Shown: piece by piece, positions 43,304-54,275 of the stretch | Position numbering within the stretch: position 1 is the first letter of the stretch | Layout: each line of letters begins with the position of its first letter | Assembly: GCA_933822405.4 (NCBI GenBank) | Contig: CAKOGP040001869.1 | Span: 268,816 to 332,815, forward strand | Direction: 5' to 3' | From: Cylindrotheca closterium | Taxonomy: Eukaryota; Bacillariophyta; Bacillariophyceae; Bacillariales; Bacillariaceae | Length of the DNA: 64,000 nt | The notes under the pieces: generated by a model | Databases searched by the model: none | What the model was told of the DNA's origin: nothing | The model's input: only the letters and a program-made list of their open reading frames with translations | Made by a program: the position numbers and the translations under genes

Positions 43304-43831
43304 AGTGTAGGATGAGTATCATCAAAAAGTCGAAGAGAACAGAACCACGAAACTAGTGCTGACACGCATAACTAGCTTTCGAATCAGAGAAAGAGCTGCA
43401 TATGCATATCATATGTGCTGAAATCAGGATGCATTCTGATCCGTCAGTAGTGCTCCTTATTAAGCTCCGATTTGTCTTCCAAACAAGCATTTCATGAGCT
43501 GGAAACAAGGAACAATTTATCAGATGACGGAGTTGTAGATGCAAAGCTAGTAAACGATCCGAATAATGTCTGTACTATAAGCTACTTGGGATTAATGGAC
43601 ACTAGGAGATTGTAGCGTCCATAAGGTGCATGTGATCTGTTGAGGTCCTTCCTCTTTCACGTCTTCAAAGTACTTTTGTCCGTCCGTATGTCCAAAGTTA
43701 ACCTGCCGGCGTGCACGCGCGGGTCGGATGTGATTCCAACAACGGTAACATAAAAAGAAACGGCATCTCATCATTTTCGTCTGGGGTATTCTACCACTGT
43801 AGTTAAGGAAGTAAAAGCCAAAAGAACAACA
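43304..43831. other. Spacer
   Basis: About 530 bp with no supported gene; probably the 3' flank of the upstream gene and the promoter of the surface-protein gene. Confidence 0.4.
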
Positions 43832-45725
43832 ATGACCACTATGAAATTATTCTTGATACTGATACCGATGTTTATATCATCTGTAGCTGCAGTACCAGCA
43901 GACGAACTTCTCAAAAGTATGTCATGTTTCCAGTCCGATCGAGGAGGTTGTTGGGATCTCGGATCCGAACTTGGAGTACAAAACCCGACAAGCTGTCAAC
44001 AAGCATGTTTACTTCGCCCGCAATGTGAAGCCTTCCTATATTCACCAACGGACTTAAAATGCAACTTTTGCTCGGCGGTAGACGCATCATGGGCCAACAG
44101 GGATGGTTGCCCAGAGGGAGGAAGCTGCATCTACGGTCCCGCGAAATGCCCCCATTCCACGGGCTCTCTATCAGTCGCCGATATATTAGAAACAAGTCTT
44201 TTAAAGGCAAAGAATATGTGTGACGTTTCGGTAGCACGCAATACGGCGAATATCTTCCAACACGCATTGAACACCGCGCTTTTGGAACCGGCTAGTTCCC
44301 TACATCAAATCATCAAAAGTAGGGACGAGTACGATGAAGAGTCCTTTTCAGAAGTATATGAGCAAACTGTTGAGGATGCGATCAAAACCTTACCATTGCT
44401 GACCTGCTCAAGGCCATGTAGCGGTATCTTGAGATTGCAGCTTCAAGCCATGGTATTTTTGCACACGTTGAGCACGACCTTGGTATTCTCTAAAGACGTT
44501 GCAAGAGAAAAGTTGCTCCACGACTTTAGGGTTATGTTGGCAGATAATGACTTTCTCAGTGAAGATTCTATACAAGCAATCTATCGAGTCTATGAGATGC
44601 TGCCGATTCACTTGAGGCCTAATGGTGCGGACGACGCGACTTTTGCTGTTCAATACTTCCCGAGCACCTACAACTGTGAGTCCTATGATGAGAACCTTGT
44701 CGATTTCACGAATGTTACATACACGACATCTCCAGCCATACAATGGAATTTGACGTCTACTCAGGCTTTTCCGATCGATACCCCAATTCCCTGGGGATAC
44801 TCTGTTGACCAGTGTAAAACATGAGTTTTCGGCTCACTTCTTTGAAGTTGTAGCCAGCAACCCACGCCTTGCATCAATGCTCAATTTTCTGTACACGACG
44901 TCTGTAGAGGGCAATCATGCTAGACATTGGCTGGGGAAAGAAGGCCCTGAGTTCTTCGAGAAGAATCCAAGAGAAATCTTGGCTGTCAACATAGGGAGAC
45001 AGTATATGTTTTCGTCGTCCAGCCAACTGAGCCTGGCGGTATCCCGCTGGGGAAGCTTCAACATAGAGTCCTCGGTCTCTGTATTACAGGGACACAAATG
45101 TGACGACATTGATATGGATCTTGGAGACAACATCACGTCGAGACTCGCATGTCGACGTGAAGCTCGTAACAACGATGCTTGCACTGGGGATTTCTACATG
45201 TGGGACGGCGTTGGCCAATGCAGTTGTTGCACTGCAGATGCACAGTTTATCAAAGACGAGGGGTGGTCAATTCACAAGTACAGAACAAATGATGCACCTC
45301 AAGTGCCCACAGCTCTTCCCCTTTCATGGTGGCTGTTGAACGTTGATGCTCTCACCGATATCGAAACCTCTACTTCCACATTTTATGAATACAATGACGA
45401 CGGAGAGGTTGTTCCAATTTGTGTCAATGTATGGCGAGATGATAATGGACGAATTGAAACGATAGAGGTCCCAGGCTGTGGTCTTCTCGACTTCACCTAT
45501 GCCACTGACGACGAGTTCTTAGTGGACGCTGTTACGGATAATGCACTTGCATGTCGTCCAGTTCTATCGCACACGGTTTGCAATAGACCGATAGAAGAAG
45601 ATGATGGAGACGAAAACTCGAAAACAAGAGAACCAAGACTGAGTGCAAGCGGGGTGGCACCGGTCTTCAACGCAAAGTTGGTTATTTTTAGTGCTTTACT
45701 TTTGGGGGTCAGCAGTTTGAAATAG
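43832..45725 (+). pseudogene. Secreted, probably GPI-anchored surface protein, frame broken by one base
   Basis: Two frames cover the gene: 43832-44824 (330 codons) and 44805-45725. The break is at an AAAA run (44816-44819). With one A fewer the reading passes from DQC straight into HEFSAHFFEVVASNP, giving about 630 residues. The first part has a signal peptide (LFLILIPMFISSVAA) and an Apple/PAN-like Cys pattern (CFQSDRGGCW, CQQACLLRPQCEAFLYS, CNFCSA). The second has further Cys clusters (CSCCTADAQF). The end is hydrophobic (LVIFSALLLGVSSLK) after a Ser/Ala region, like a GPI-anchor signal. Both halves look intact otherwise, so this may be a sequencing error or recent allele rather than an old pseudogene. 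No named family is recognised. Confidence 0.65.
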
Positions 45726-45861
45726 TCATTTTTTGAGGGGGGCACACATGCAGCCTCTCATAGTCGTTTTCGAAGGGTACAGACATGCACACATGCATAA
45801 CAGATTGGATTGTGTATGTTAAACTCACACGGGGAAAGATATAATTATATCTTTATCTTTT

Positions 45862-48213
45862 TCAATCTTCGCCAATGATTTCTTCGTTTCCGTCATTGCC
45901 GATTTCAGAGCCTAGCACTCCCATAGATGGAATAGACTGCTTCAATTCAGCGAGCAAGGAGCCCGAAGCACCAAGAAACAATGGAGCCGTAGGCGCCCTC
46001 GCGAGTCTTGCAGCCTTTTGGTCCTCAGAATCTGATTCATCTTCTTCGATCTCTTCATCTTGGACGAGGGCCTTGATCCGATTCTGCAATTCTGAAACCA
46101 TTGCCAATTCTGAAACCGTATCTCGTTGTGGTAGGTAAAAATCAGAATCCACGCCCTCGTTGCCAGTACCGGTTCTCCCTTTGCCCTTACGCCCAGTCTT
46201 TTTGGGCCTATCCTCTACGTTTCCTTTCCCAGTGAAGACTTTTGTCTTTGTTGGCTTGTCTTTCTTTAAACCCCCTTGTACATCTTGTCTGTCGGACTTA
46301 ATTTCACCGTGAACATAATCTCCAGTCTCCTGAGATGCCGGGCGTTGTGCATTATCATTCATATCGTCACTCTCGTTGTCACTCTCATCCAAGTCGACTT
46401 CTTGTGGAAAGTAAATTTGGGATATCTCGTTTTCAAACGCTCGGCAGGTTTTACTTATTTGTTGGATTTTCGACCACCATTCCTTTTGGGATAAGCTTGA
46501 GTCTTCTTCCAAATTCAAATCGCCATTCAGCACACCATCTGGTACTTTGTCAAGAATGGCATCAGCGATCATGTTCTGATCATTCGAAGAATTGCAATAC
46601 TGCTGGCAGGACCACAAGGCAGCTCCAAGAGCATCCAATTGCGTTCGAAAATTCAACAAGGTGTGAAAGAGAGGATCATTTGGATTCTCTACAGAGCGAA
46701 CTGCCGACAATTCTACCGCTCCAACGATTCCTTCATTTGGCAACAACAACATTCCTCGTAAATAATGTGTGAGTTGTCGCGTTTGGACGTCGGAATCATC
46801 CAACCAAAACCTTATTTTCGATGTATGGAATAAGCGCTTGTCTTTTGATGACGATGATTGAAGGAGAAGAATAATTTCTTCTACCGTTCCACTTAGTGAC
46901 TTGGCGAGGACATGTCGGGCATCTTTAATCCATGCCAGGTTTACAATGTGTGGCATTTCCAACAATGGTTCCTTGACTTCTGGATAACCATCTTCGCTTT
47001 CCACGTCACTACTCTCTTGGTGTTCGTACAAATGTTTCCAAAATGCCTGTAAGGTTCCCGATTGGTGAATCATAGCTTTGGCCAAGTTTCTTCGCAGCGT
47101 AACTAATGACAAAACGCTCTTGCTGGGCCCTCGTTGTGGTTTCAATAAGCCACGATGACTCTTTTTCTCATTATATTCGCTCGGGTTGTTTGTCTTCGTT
47201 TGTTGGCGTTTCCGACAACGGAATTCTCGTGCCATGGCCGCTTGCTCCACTCGTTCGACACACTGAGACTGAGGTCCCAATCCCAAATGAATGCTAGCAC
47301 TGGTTCGAAGATAATCCAAAGATTGATCGATAGTAAGCAGAAATTGGACATGCGATTCCACACAGTGTACAAGCGAGGGAAGAACTGTAGAAAGGTCTGC
47401 TTCCGCCACATTTTCTTGTTGGTTATTGTCCTCCTTCGTTTTCACTTCCACGTTTGTCCCATCTACTGTCGCATGCCCATTGTCGTGACTTCTTGTGGAT
47501 TGGTCCAAATCCAATGGCCACAAGGGTGGCGGAGCACCAGCTAGTCCCAGTAGATGTGATACCTTTTCCTTGGTTTCTTCGAGTAGCTTCTTTTGGTCGA
47601 CATTACCACTACGACCAGCATTGTTGTCGGATGTTATATGTCTGGATGTACCAACCATAATTTTGTAATTGTCGTCGTTATCACTAATTTGCTTCTGTTG
47701 CGTTATGATCATCATGATGAGAAATCCAGTACTAGCAGACCATCGAAAATCCCAATCCCAATGGAAAATACTCGCCACTACCAGGAAACCTAAAACTGTG
47801 ATGACGATGACTCCCCCATGCGATTCAAACTGGCTATCTACAAGCTGAGCTATCCACCACAAGAATCGTTGCGTTACATTGGTGAACGGTGGTTCTTGAG
47901 CTTTGTTGCTAGGGATCATGTGACAGTCCAGTCGCGGATCAAGCGGTAGTTTTGGTGACTGCGGTCGTATGGTGTTATCTGATGATTCTTGTCGTTGTTC
48001 CTGTGATGGTTTGGAATCTTCTTTTTCGTCTATTGATGATGATTCTCCCACCTGATTCACCACACTAGATGTTTTAGCAGTTTCTTTATGGGAGGTAGTA
48101 TGTCGCGATGACTGTAACGCCAACAACTGTTGCAAATCCGAGTCTTGATCATTGGAACTATCATCTTCGTTTTCAAGACATCGTTGCATGTGAAGCTCCA
48201 ACTGATCATCCAT
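45862..48213 (-). CDS. Vezatin-like membrane protein
   Basis: 783 residues from the Met at 48213 (MDDQLELHMQRCL), no intron. The frame continues upstream to 48300, but the Met chosen has a more typical context. Two close hydrophobic segments (VIVITVLGFLVVASIF, STGFLIMMIITQ) lie at about residues 165-205, after a disordered acidic N-terminus. A long helical domain follows, with LVTLRRNLAKAMIHQSGTLQAFW and RFWLDDSDVQTRQLTHYL. The end has DSDFYLPQRDTVSELA, LQNRIKAL and FLGASGSLLAELKQSI. This layout and the C-terminal pattern resemble animal vezatin, an adherens-junction and myosin-binding protein. The match is weak and from memory; it may be an unrelated two-TM protein. Confidence 0.5.
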   Translation of the reverse strand: MDDQLELHMQRCLENEDDSSNDQDSDLQQLLALQSSRHTTSHKETAKTSSVVNQVGESSSIDEKEDSKPSQEQRQESSDNTIRPQSPKLPLDPRLDCHMIPSNKAQEPPFTNVTQRFLWWIAQLVDSQFESHGGVIVITVLGFLVVASIFHWDWDFRWSASTGFLIMMIITQQKQISDNDDNYKIMVGTSRHITSDNNAGRSGNVDQKKLLEETKEKVSHLLGLAGAPPPLWPLDLDQSTRSHDNGHATVDGTNVEVKTKEDNNQQENVAEADLSTVLPSLVHCVESHVQFLLTIDQSLDYLRTSASIHLGLGPQSQCVERVEQAAMAREFRCRKRQQTKTNNPSEYNEKKSHRGLLKPQRGPSKSVLSLVTLRRNLAKAMIHQSGTLQAFWKHLYEHQESSDVESEDGYPEVKEPLLEMPHIVNLAWIKDARHVLAKSLSGTVEEIILLLQSSSSKDKRLFHTSKIRFWLDDSDVQTRQLTHYLRGMLLLPNEGIVGAVELSAVRSVENPNDPLFHTLLNFRTQLDALGAALWSCQQYCNSSNDQNMIADAILDKVPDGVLNGDLNLEEDSSLSQKEWWSKIQQISKTCRAFENEISQIYFPQEVDLDESDNESDDMNDNAQRPASQETGDYVHGEIKSDRQDVQGGLKKDKPTKTKVFTGKGNVEDRPKKTGRKGKGRTGTGNEGVDSDFYLPQRDTVSELAMVSELQNRIKALVQDEEIEEDESDSEDQKAARLARAPTAPLFLGASGSLLAELKQSIPSMGVLGSEIGNDGNEEIIGED

Positions 48214-48649
48214 TTTCAATTTGATTTCCACCCTTTGAAATACGATGGAATGCCCGAGAGCTTGAGTAATTCCAAAGCAGAACCACACAACGACAATCAA
48301 TACCTACTGTATGACGATGAAGGTGGATGGAGGTTGCGTTGGAAACGTGAAATACCATAACAGTTCGTGACTGAGTTCATTCCCGTAAGCTGGGCGCGCC
48401 CTCACTCACTCTCAACTTTTCACAATGACAAAAACTCGGAACCACACGACTTGTCGGTTTCAGCTTTCCTATTGCACCAAACCTCCTGCCTTTCCTGACA
48501 ATACAGAGCCTACGTTTCTGAAGGAGGAAGGAACAAGAGAAAAACTGTAGATACAAAGGAGAAGCTACTACCTACTACCTACACGTACACGTACACGTAC
48601 CTATCCAAACAAATACAGCAACACGAACAGTCGTCAGCTCAGCAACGTC
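48214..48649. promoter_or_regulatory. Divergent spacer, vezatin-like / TXNDC9-like
   Basis: A 436-bp spacer. Alternating ACGTAC hexamers (about 48583-48600) lie 50 bp before the TXNDC9-like start. Confidence 0.4.
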
Positions 48650-49783
48650 ATGTCGATGCAAAATTCCGCCCCTGGGGGCAAGAGTATGAAGTTTCAAAAT
48701 GGACTGAACCCTTTTACACCCTTTCTATCGCGACCGGTGAGTAATATCATATTGTGTATGGTGTTAACCAACCAGCTTGACTCTTGAAGCTGCTCTCTCA
48801 TCTCACTTGCAAGGAAAAACTAACTCATCACATTCCAAAACACAAAACACACACACACACTTTAGGGCGAAGAAATGGACGCTGAATCACAGGCCTTGGT
48901 AAATAATATGGAACAGCGTTTGCAATTGAATAAGGGTAAATCATCCGACACAAACAATAACTTTCAACCTGGTGCCCAAGCCGCCGCCCAACAACAACAA
49001 CAACAAATGCAAATGCAACAACAACAACAGCAAATGCAACTTCAACAGCAACAACAAAAACAACAACAGCAACAAATGAAAATGCAACAACAAATGATGT
49101 CACCTCCTGGAGCCGACAAGAAAAAGGCAAAGAAAGATGAGGACGAGGATGATGATTCCTTTGATGATAGCGATTTTGAAGACGATTTGGACGACGAAGG
49201 TGCCTTGGAAGCCTTTCGGGCCCGTCGATTGGCGGAACTCCAACAAGCCCACAAAAAAGAATCGGAACAAAAGGCCAAGGGTCACGGAGAATTCCGGACC
49301 ATTTCACAAGATGAGTTTTTGCCCGAGTGTACCAGTTCCTTGTGGGTGGTGGTGCACTTTTTTCACAAGGACTTTGAACGATGCAACATTATGGATCATC
49401 ATTTGAAGCGGATCGCACCATTGCATCTGACCTGCAAATTTGTCCGAATTGATGCGGAGAAGGCTCCCTTTTTTGTCGAGAAATTGAAGATTCAAACCCT
49501 TCCCACTTTATTGATCTTTTTGGACGGCAAGACTGTTCACCGATTGACTGGTTTTGATGGATTGGAAGATTTTATGGATGTCGGCCGCAGCAAACGCATG
49601 AACAATCCCGATGAATTCACTACGGCAGCTTTGGGACGGTATTTGGAAGGAACGGGATGTCTTGAATACGAAGGACCCGAGGACGATGCTGATGACATTA
49701 ACGATGGTGGAGGCGGAGCACGCAAGACTGTTCGAAAAGGACTTATGCAATCGCGATTGCAAGCCTATGATGAAGATTTCTAG
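48650..49783 (+). CDS. Phosducin-like / TXNDC9-type thioredoxin-fold protein
   Basis: Exons 48650-48736 and 48866-49783 (129-bp intron ending in a CA-rich stretch, phase 0), 334 residues. The N-terminus carries a long Gln/Met-rich insertion (about residues 60-100) and an acidic DDSFDDSDFEDDLDD block. Then follows the TXNDC9/PLP1 core: GHGEFRTISQDEF, VVVHFFHKDFERCNIMDHHL, FVRIDAEKAPFFVEKL and TLPTLLIFLDGKTV. The pattern matches human TXNDC9 (GHGEYREI, CKILDRHL, NVEKAPFL, VIPTLALLKDGK). The CxxC redox site is absent as expected. Members modulate CCT chaperonin folding of tubulin and actin; cytosolic location is inferred. Confidence 0.85.
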
Positions 49784-49855
49784 ATTGCTCTACTAGTAGA
49801 CTTTCATTTTAAAATTAAAAACTACGGCAACTGCAACTATTATTCTCATTTAGTA

Positions 49856-51241
49856 CTACAATACCACTTCTTTTCTACCATGATCGTCCGTCGTTCCCTT
49901 CATTTGCCAATACGGATCAAAGAATCCTTGGACTCCCACTCGAAAGTCCAAACTGACCCGCGTATGATTGGAAGCATTTGCGTTGACATAATGTTTGCAG
50001 CTCGATCCATGAAAGGAAATGGCTTGTCCTAGATTGGCAGGAATCGGACGATAATCATCTTGTTGCGGCACTGTTTCGCTCCACAAATCGACTCCGGTCC
50101 ATTGACGATCCGTCAAGGGAATCCAAAAATTCAATTCTCCATTTTGATGACCATATTCCGCATCGTTGTGGGGCTTAACCTTGGCCCAGCCGGGACCCGG
50201 TTGCAAGCGCAAGGTGGGTGGTCGTTGGTAGTAAAAGGTAATGGGAGTCGTAGTATCTGTGTCTTCTTCAGTACTAGTGCCTTCTTGGCCGCCCACTTCT
50301 TCCTTTTCCTTGGCAACAGCCGCCAAGAGTCGTTCCTTCAAATAGGGCAACGCCACTTGAACCACAAATTTATCAAAGACTTGCAAAAATTCTTCGTTGG
50401 TGGCCACTTGATCGGATAAATATTTTTGAGTATCTTCGCAGTTGCCTCCATTTACCTTTCTCCAAATGGATTGCACTGGCACTCGAAAATCTTCTAGCCG
50501 AGTCTCTCTACAATCCGTTGTGGTGCTGGTGGTGCTGGTGGTATTCATTGCTTTGTTATCGTCGTCGACACTGCCTATTCCTTCTGCTGTTGTTGCTGCT
50601 GCTGCTGCTGTTTGTGGATTAAGATCAAAATCTCCCACAATTTCCGCGTCACACTGTTGCAAGAGCGCCAAGACGGCACCTTTCAAATCGTGTTCTTCTT
50701 GACTATAGCTAAAGACATCTTCTTGCAACAAGTCTTTTGGCAACCAGGTTTTATTGGTCAGTTTGCCATTGGCATCCGTTGGTTTGGGATCATGTTTGCG
50801 ACACTTCTTTTTGAATTTGACCCGATGGGCCGAGGATCGCAAGGTAGGTATGCCCGACTTGTAAAGAAAACCGCTTTTGTCACCACCGTATTCCCGGTCG
50901 GACGCCACTCGCTCTCGACCTTGTTTGTCTGTCTTTTTTGGATTTTTGTGATTCTTGTTGTTCTTGTTTTTGTTGTCAAAAGTTGTTGTTGTGGATGTGG
51001 ATGGTTCTGATGTGGTGCTAGCCGATGATTCAGTTGACACTGTTGAAACTGTTGAAAATGTTGTTGTTACTGGATTGGATACCAAAGCTTCTGCCATTAT
51101 GTTGCTAGATTCTATTATACACAAGAGGAATAAGGATTTTGTTAGAAGTCGAGATGGATTGTTACACAACAACAGTCCTCCCACTCGCATTGTCTTCCTT
51201 TGGAAGAGTGAGTGTGGATGGATGGATGGATGGTATGCCAA
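49856..51241 (-). CDS. StrG-like, putative non-haem Fe(II)/2OG-type oxygenase
   Basis: 461 residues from 51241, or 444 from the in-frame Met at 51190, which gives a hydrophobic leader; the start is uncertain. The first ~170 residues are Ser/Thr/Asn/Lys-rich and unstructured. The C-terminal domain contains TLRLQPGPGWAKVKPHNDAE, YGHQNGELNFWIPLTD, LGQAISFHGSSCKHYVNANA and NHTRVSLDFRV. HND with the later His and Arg fits the H-x-D...H...R metal and cosubstrate set of the dioxygenase superfamily. The G-E-L-N-F-W block recalls StrG of streptomycin biosynthesis. Substrate unknown; the enzyme assignment rests on motif pattern. Confidence 0.6.
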   Translation of the reverse strand: MAYHPSIHPHSLFQRKTMRVGGLLLCNNPSRLLTKSLFLLCIIESSNIMAEALVSNPVTTTFSTVSTVSTESSASTTSEPSTSTTTTFDNKNKNNKNHKNPKKTDKQGRERVASDREYGGDKSGFLYKSGIPTLRSSAHRVKFKKKCRKHDPKPTDANGKLTNKTWLPKDLLQEDVFSYSQEEHDLKGAVLALLQQCDAEIVGDFDLNPQTAAAAATTAEGIGSVDDDNKAMNTTSTTSTTTDCRETRLEDFRVPVQSIWRKVNGGNCEDTQKYLSDQVATNEEFLQVFDKFVVQVALPYLKERLLAAVAKEKEEVGGQEGTSTEEDTDTTTPITFYYQRPPTLRLQPGPGWAKVKPHNDAEYGHQNGELNFWIPLTDRQWTGVDLWSETVPQQDDYRPIPANLGQAISFHGSSCKHYVNANASNHTRVSLDFRVGVQGFFDPYWQMKGTTDDHGRKEVVL

Positions 51242-51648
51242 ACTGTCTGACTACAGTAGCTAGCAGTGACTAGTTGGACTCCGACCACTTGGATTGCTCA
51301 GAAGTGTGATGAAATGAAAATGGGATTACAAGGAAATAGGAGTTCTGTATGGAATACAAATATTTCTGCCAATTTATGTATTTATTTTAATCACTTTTTG
51401 TACGTGCAAGAATTTCGTCGATCCTTTTGAATTATTGAGAATGCTGCACGTGGAAACGTAGCGTACTGCATGCGAAGAGGTCCCCTTGTCATTTTCGTTG
51501 AAAACCACTTGAGAGCCATCTAACGAATACAGTAGACAGTAGCACCTCTACCGTATTCACACCGCAAGACCAGCACGAACAGTACTAGCAGTAACATCGT
51601 TGTCACATACAATTAGTCACATCCAGCCAGCAAAAGCTCCTTTTCACA
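51242..51648. promoter_or_regulatory. Divergent spacer oxygenase / transporter
   Basis: A 407-bp spacer with a TACAGTA motif near 51529. No gene is seen. Confidence 0.35.
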
Positions 51649-51697
51649 ATGGCTGAACAACGACGACGCACGGTAACCACCTCGTCCACCGACAATC

Positions 51698-51736
<39 letters not shown>

Positions 51737-53004
51737 GCACCTCCAATGGCGTGGATGTCTTGAGTGGCAATTCCACAACCTCCCTAAACAATATTCGGCA
51801 ACAACGGCGGCGACGCACCAACAACCGCAACAAAAAGTATTCCTGGGGCCAGCCAAAGTTGGGTTTGTGGGGTTCTCGCATCTTGCTATTGGTGGTGGCT
51901 GCCATGTATTCGACCAACTTTGCCAGTGTCAAGTACCTTGAAACGCGTTGCGCCCATCCTCCCTGCGAACACGATCCTTCCGAAACTAGCTTTGCCCGAT
52001 TCTTGCTCTCCGCAATCGTCTGTTTGCCCATCTTGTATTCTAACAGACAGCATTGGGGATTGATTCAAGCGGGTGTGGAAATTGGATTCTGGTACACTGT
52101 GAATTATGTCACCCAGGCAGAAGCTTTGGAGTATATTCCTGCCAGTAAGTGCGCCTTTATTTCGGCCTTGGAAGTGGTATCGGTGCCCGTTCTTGCCAGA
52201 GTCTTTCAGGGCCGAAAGATGGAACGCATCAGCATCATTAGTGCCTTCATTGCACTGTTTGGAGTTGCCATTCTGGAAAATTTGCTCCCCTTGGGATCCT
52301 TCACGCCTCCTCCTCCAGTGATGACTGGCGAAGCAGCCACCAAGACCTTCATGGGCATTGGAATTGGTGACATTTTGGCATTGGGTCAACCACTGGGATT
52401 TGGATATGCGGTCATGCGCGTAGAGCATTACATGGACAAATTTCAAGACATTCCCAATCGTGTCTTGACCTTGACGGCCGCCCAATGCGTCACAGTTTGT
52501 TTCTTGACCTTTATTTGGATTCTCGTGGATTGCGATGGCAGGGTTCCCGACATGACGTACATGTTCGAAACTCACTATTTAATCGCGCTCTGTTGGACGG
52601 GCATCGTCACTACGGTTGGTGCCTGTGTCTTGCAAGGAATTGCCTTGCAAAAAGCCTCGGCTACCGATGCGGCTCTTATTTTCAGTTCCGAACCCATATG
52701 GGGATCTCTCTTTGCTGGATGGCTGCTCAATGAACGAATGAACGCTACCACTTATTTTGGTGGTTTCTTCATTATCTGTGGTTGTTTCTTGGGGAGCATG
52801 GCAGGAGGTCACCACGAATCTCCCAATCATCCATCGATGATGACCAATGGTACAAATGGTAACCGAAAATATCAGGGCCGGCTGAAATCAAAACGATCCG
52901 ACGTCTCCATGTCGGGGAGTGAAGATTCTCTGCTGCCGACACGGGTCAACAATGACAATGACAGCAACAACAGTGATGACTACGCCTTTGGAAGAACGCG
53001 GTAG
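51649..53004 (+). CDS. EamA/DMT-family transporter
   Basis: 451 residues, no intron. A polar N-terminus with an Asn run encoded by an AAC repeat (51698-51736) and an Arg-rich segment is followed by about ten membrane helices in two EamA halves. The first begins ILLLVVAAMYSTNFASVKYL and includes EIGFWYTVNYVTQAEALEYI and CAFISALEVVSVPVLARVF. The second includes DILALGQPLGFGYAVMRVEH and ends ATDAALIFSSEPIWGSLFAG, TTYFGGFFIICGCFL. The family exports or exchanges small metabolites. The substrate and membrane (plasma, plastid or other) are not visible; there is no presequence. Confidence 0.85.
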
Positions 53005-53390
53005 TAGTGCATAGTGCATAGTGTATATATGTATATATATATATATATATATATGACATGGCATGAGGAATACAGGTATGCTGTACATGCATCATATTAT
53101 TGTACACCATTGCACATTAAAAAGAAAACAAGGCGTTAGAAAGAACAACAATACACTCACTAGCTATTACAACATTTAAAAAGCAAAACAGCGCATTCCA
53201 TAATATGATAGATTCAAAATTGTTGATGATTAGTAGTCGTTTCTAGAAAAGATGACAGTTGACGGCTCCTGGGTGGAGTCTGTCGTTTGCGCAGCCATCA
53301 ATTTTGTGCATTGGGATGTGCCTTCCTAATGGTGGTCCATTCAGTAGATGATTAATGGTTCTTTTGTTGTTGTTATCATCATTATCATCA
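53005..53390. other. Convergent spacer transporter / HAD gene with TA microsatellite
   Basis: Contains a TA-repeat at 53023-53054 and otherwise only 3'-flank-like AT-rich DNA. Confidence 0.4.
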
Positions 53391-54275
53391 TCAGAGGATA
53401 CCATGGGCTTTCAGTTGTCGAAGTGTATTTTTGGCATCTGTATGATGCACAAACAGTCCACCAGCTGCTTCCCAAGCGGGTCGAAGGTCATCACGATCGT
53501 CAATAAGAATACTGCAATGGGACAGTAGTTTGAAAGAAATGGTGAGGAAGTCAGTGAGTACCAGTGTGGTTGAGTTGTACTGTAATTGTCAGCGATTTCA
53601 CAGTACTTACGATCCAGCCCTTGTGCACTCTCGGAACTTGTTTTCCGACCAGCAAGTAATGATATTGGTGAAGCCTTCTTGCCGACGATTCCCATTGACT
53701 GATCGGTGATGCCGAAATCCACTGGCCATGTCAACGTGATGGAGACGATCGACTCCCAACTGTTGATGGCACCAATTGAATTTTTCAGTGCGAGAGGATT
53801 CGTGAGAGGGACATCCGGTCAAAATGTCGGGCTCCAAGTGCTTAATGGCCTCCCACAAAACTTGACCATCCTTGGTCCAGCGCAAGTTTTCGAAAAAGGC
53901 ATTGGCGCGGACAATGTGCTTCCACATGGTTTGCTTGGCAATTTTGGCAGTTGGTTTCCCTGTGAGGTCTACAAAGCCTCCTTCAAAGTCGACCAAGACG
54001 CCGTCCAAATCACAGTAGAGATGGAAGGAGGAGGAGGAGGAGGAGGGCCTAGATAAATATGAATTGCCAGTGTTTGGTACAAAGGCAAGTTTTGTTTTAC
54101 TTTCTCCAATCAAGGCAGTCGTTACATTGCTTCGAATAACATTTGGAGAAGGCTGTTGTGCATTGGCATTTCGAGTTGACAACGGAGTGGCAAAGTTGGT
54201 TTCTCCTAAGAAGAATCCAGTTGATGATCTAAGAGAGACCACGAGTACAAGAATGAATAGTTGTAGTTGGTTCAT
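53391..54275 (-). CDS. HAD-superfamily phosphatase (5'-nucleotidase-like), plastid-type leader
   Basis: Exons 54275-53611 and 53511-53391 (99-bp intron, phase 2) give 261 residues. The Met at 54275 opens a signal peptide (LQLFILVLVVSLRSSTG) followed by FFLGET, fitting plastid entry; the frame is open upstream to 54389. HAD motif I is FHLYCDLDGVLVDFEGGF with both Asp residues. The late motif IV is ILIDDRDD in exon 2, and the Ser/Thr/Lys motifs II and III lie in LTGCP and CWSENKF. The short single domain resembles 5'(3')-deoxyribonucleotidases or similar small-molecule phosphatases. The substrate is unknown. Confidence 0.75.
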
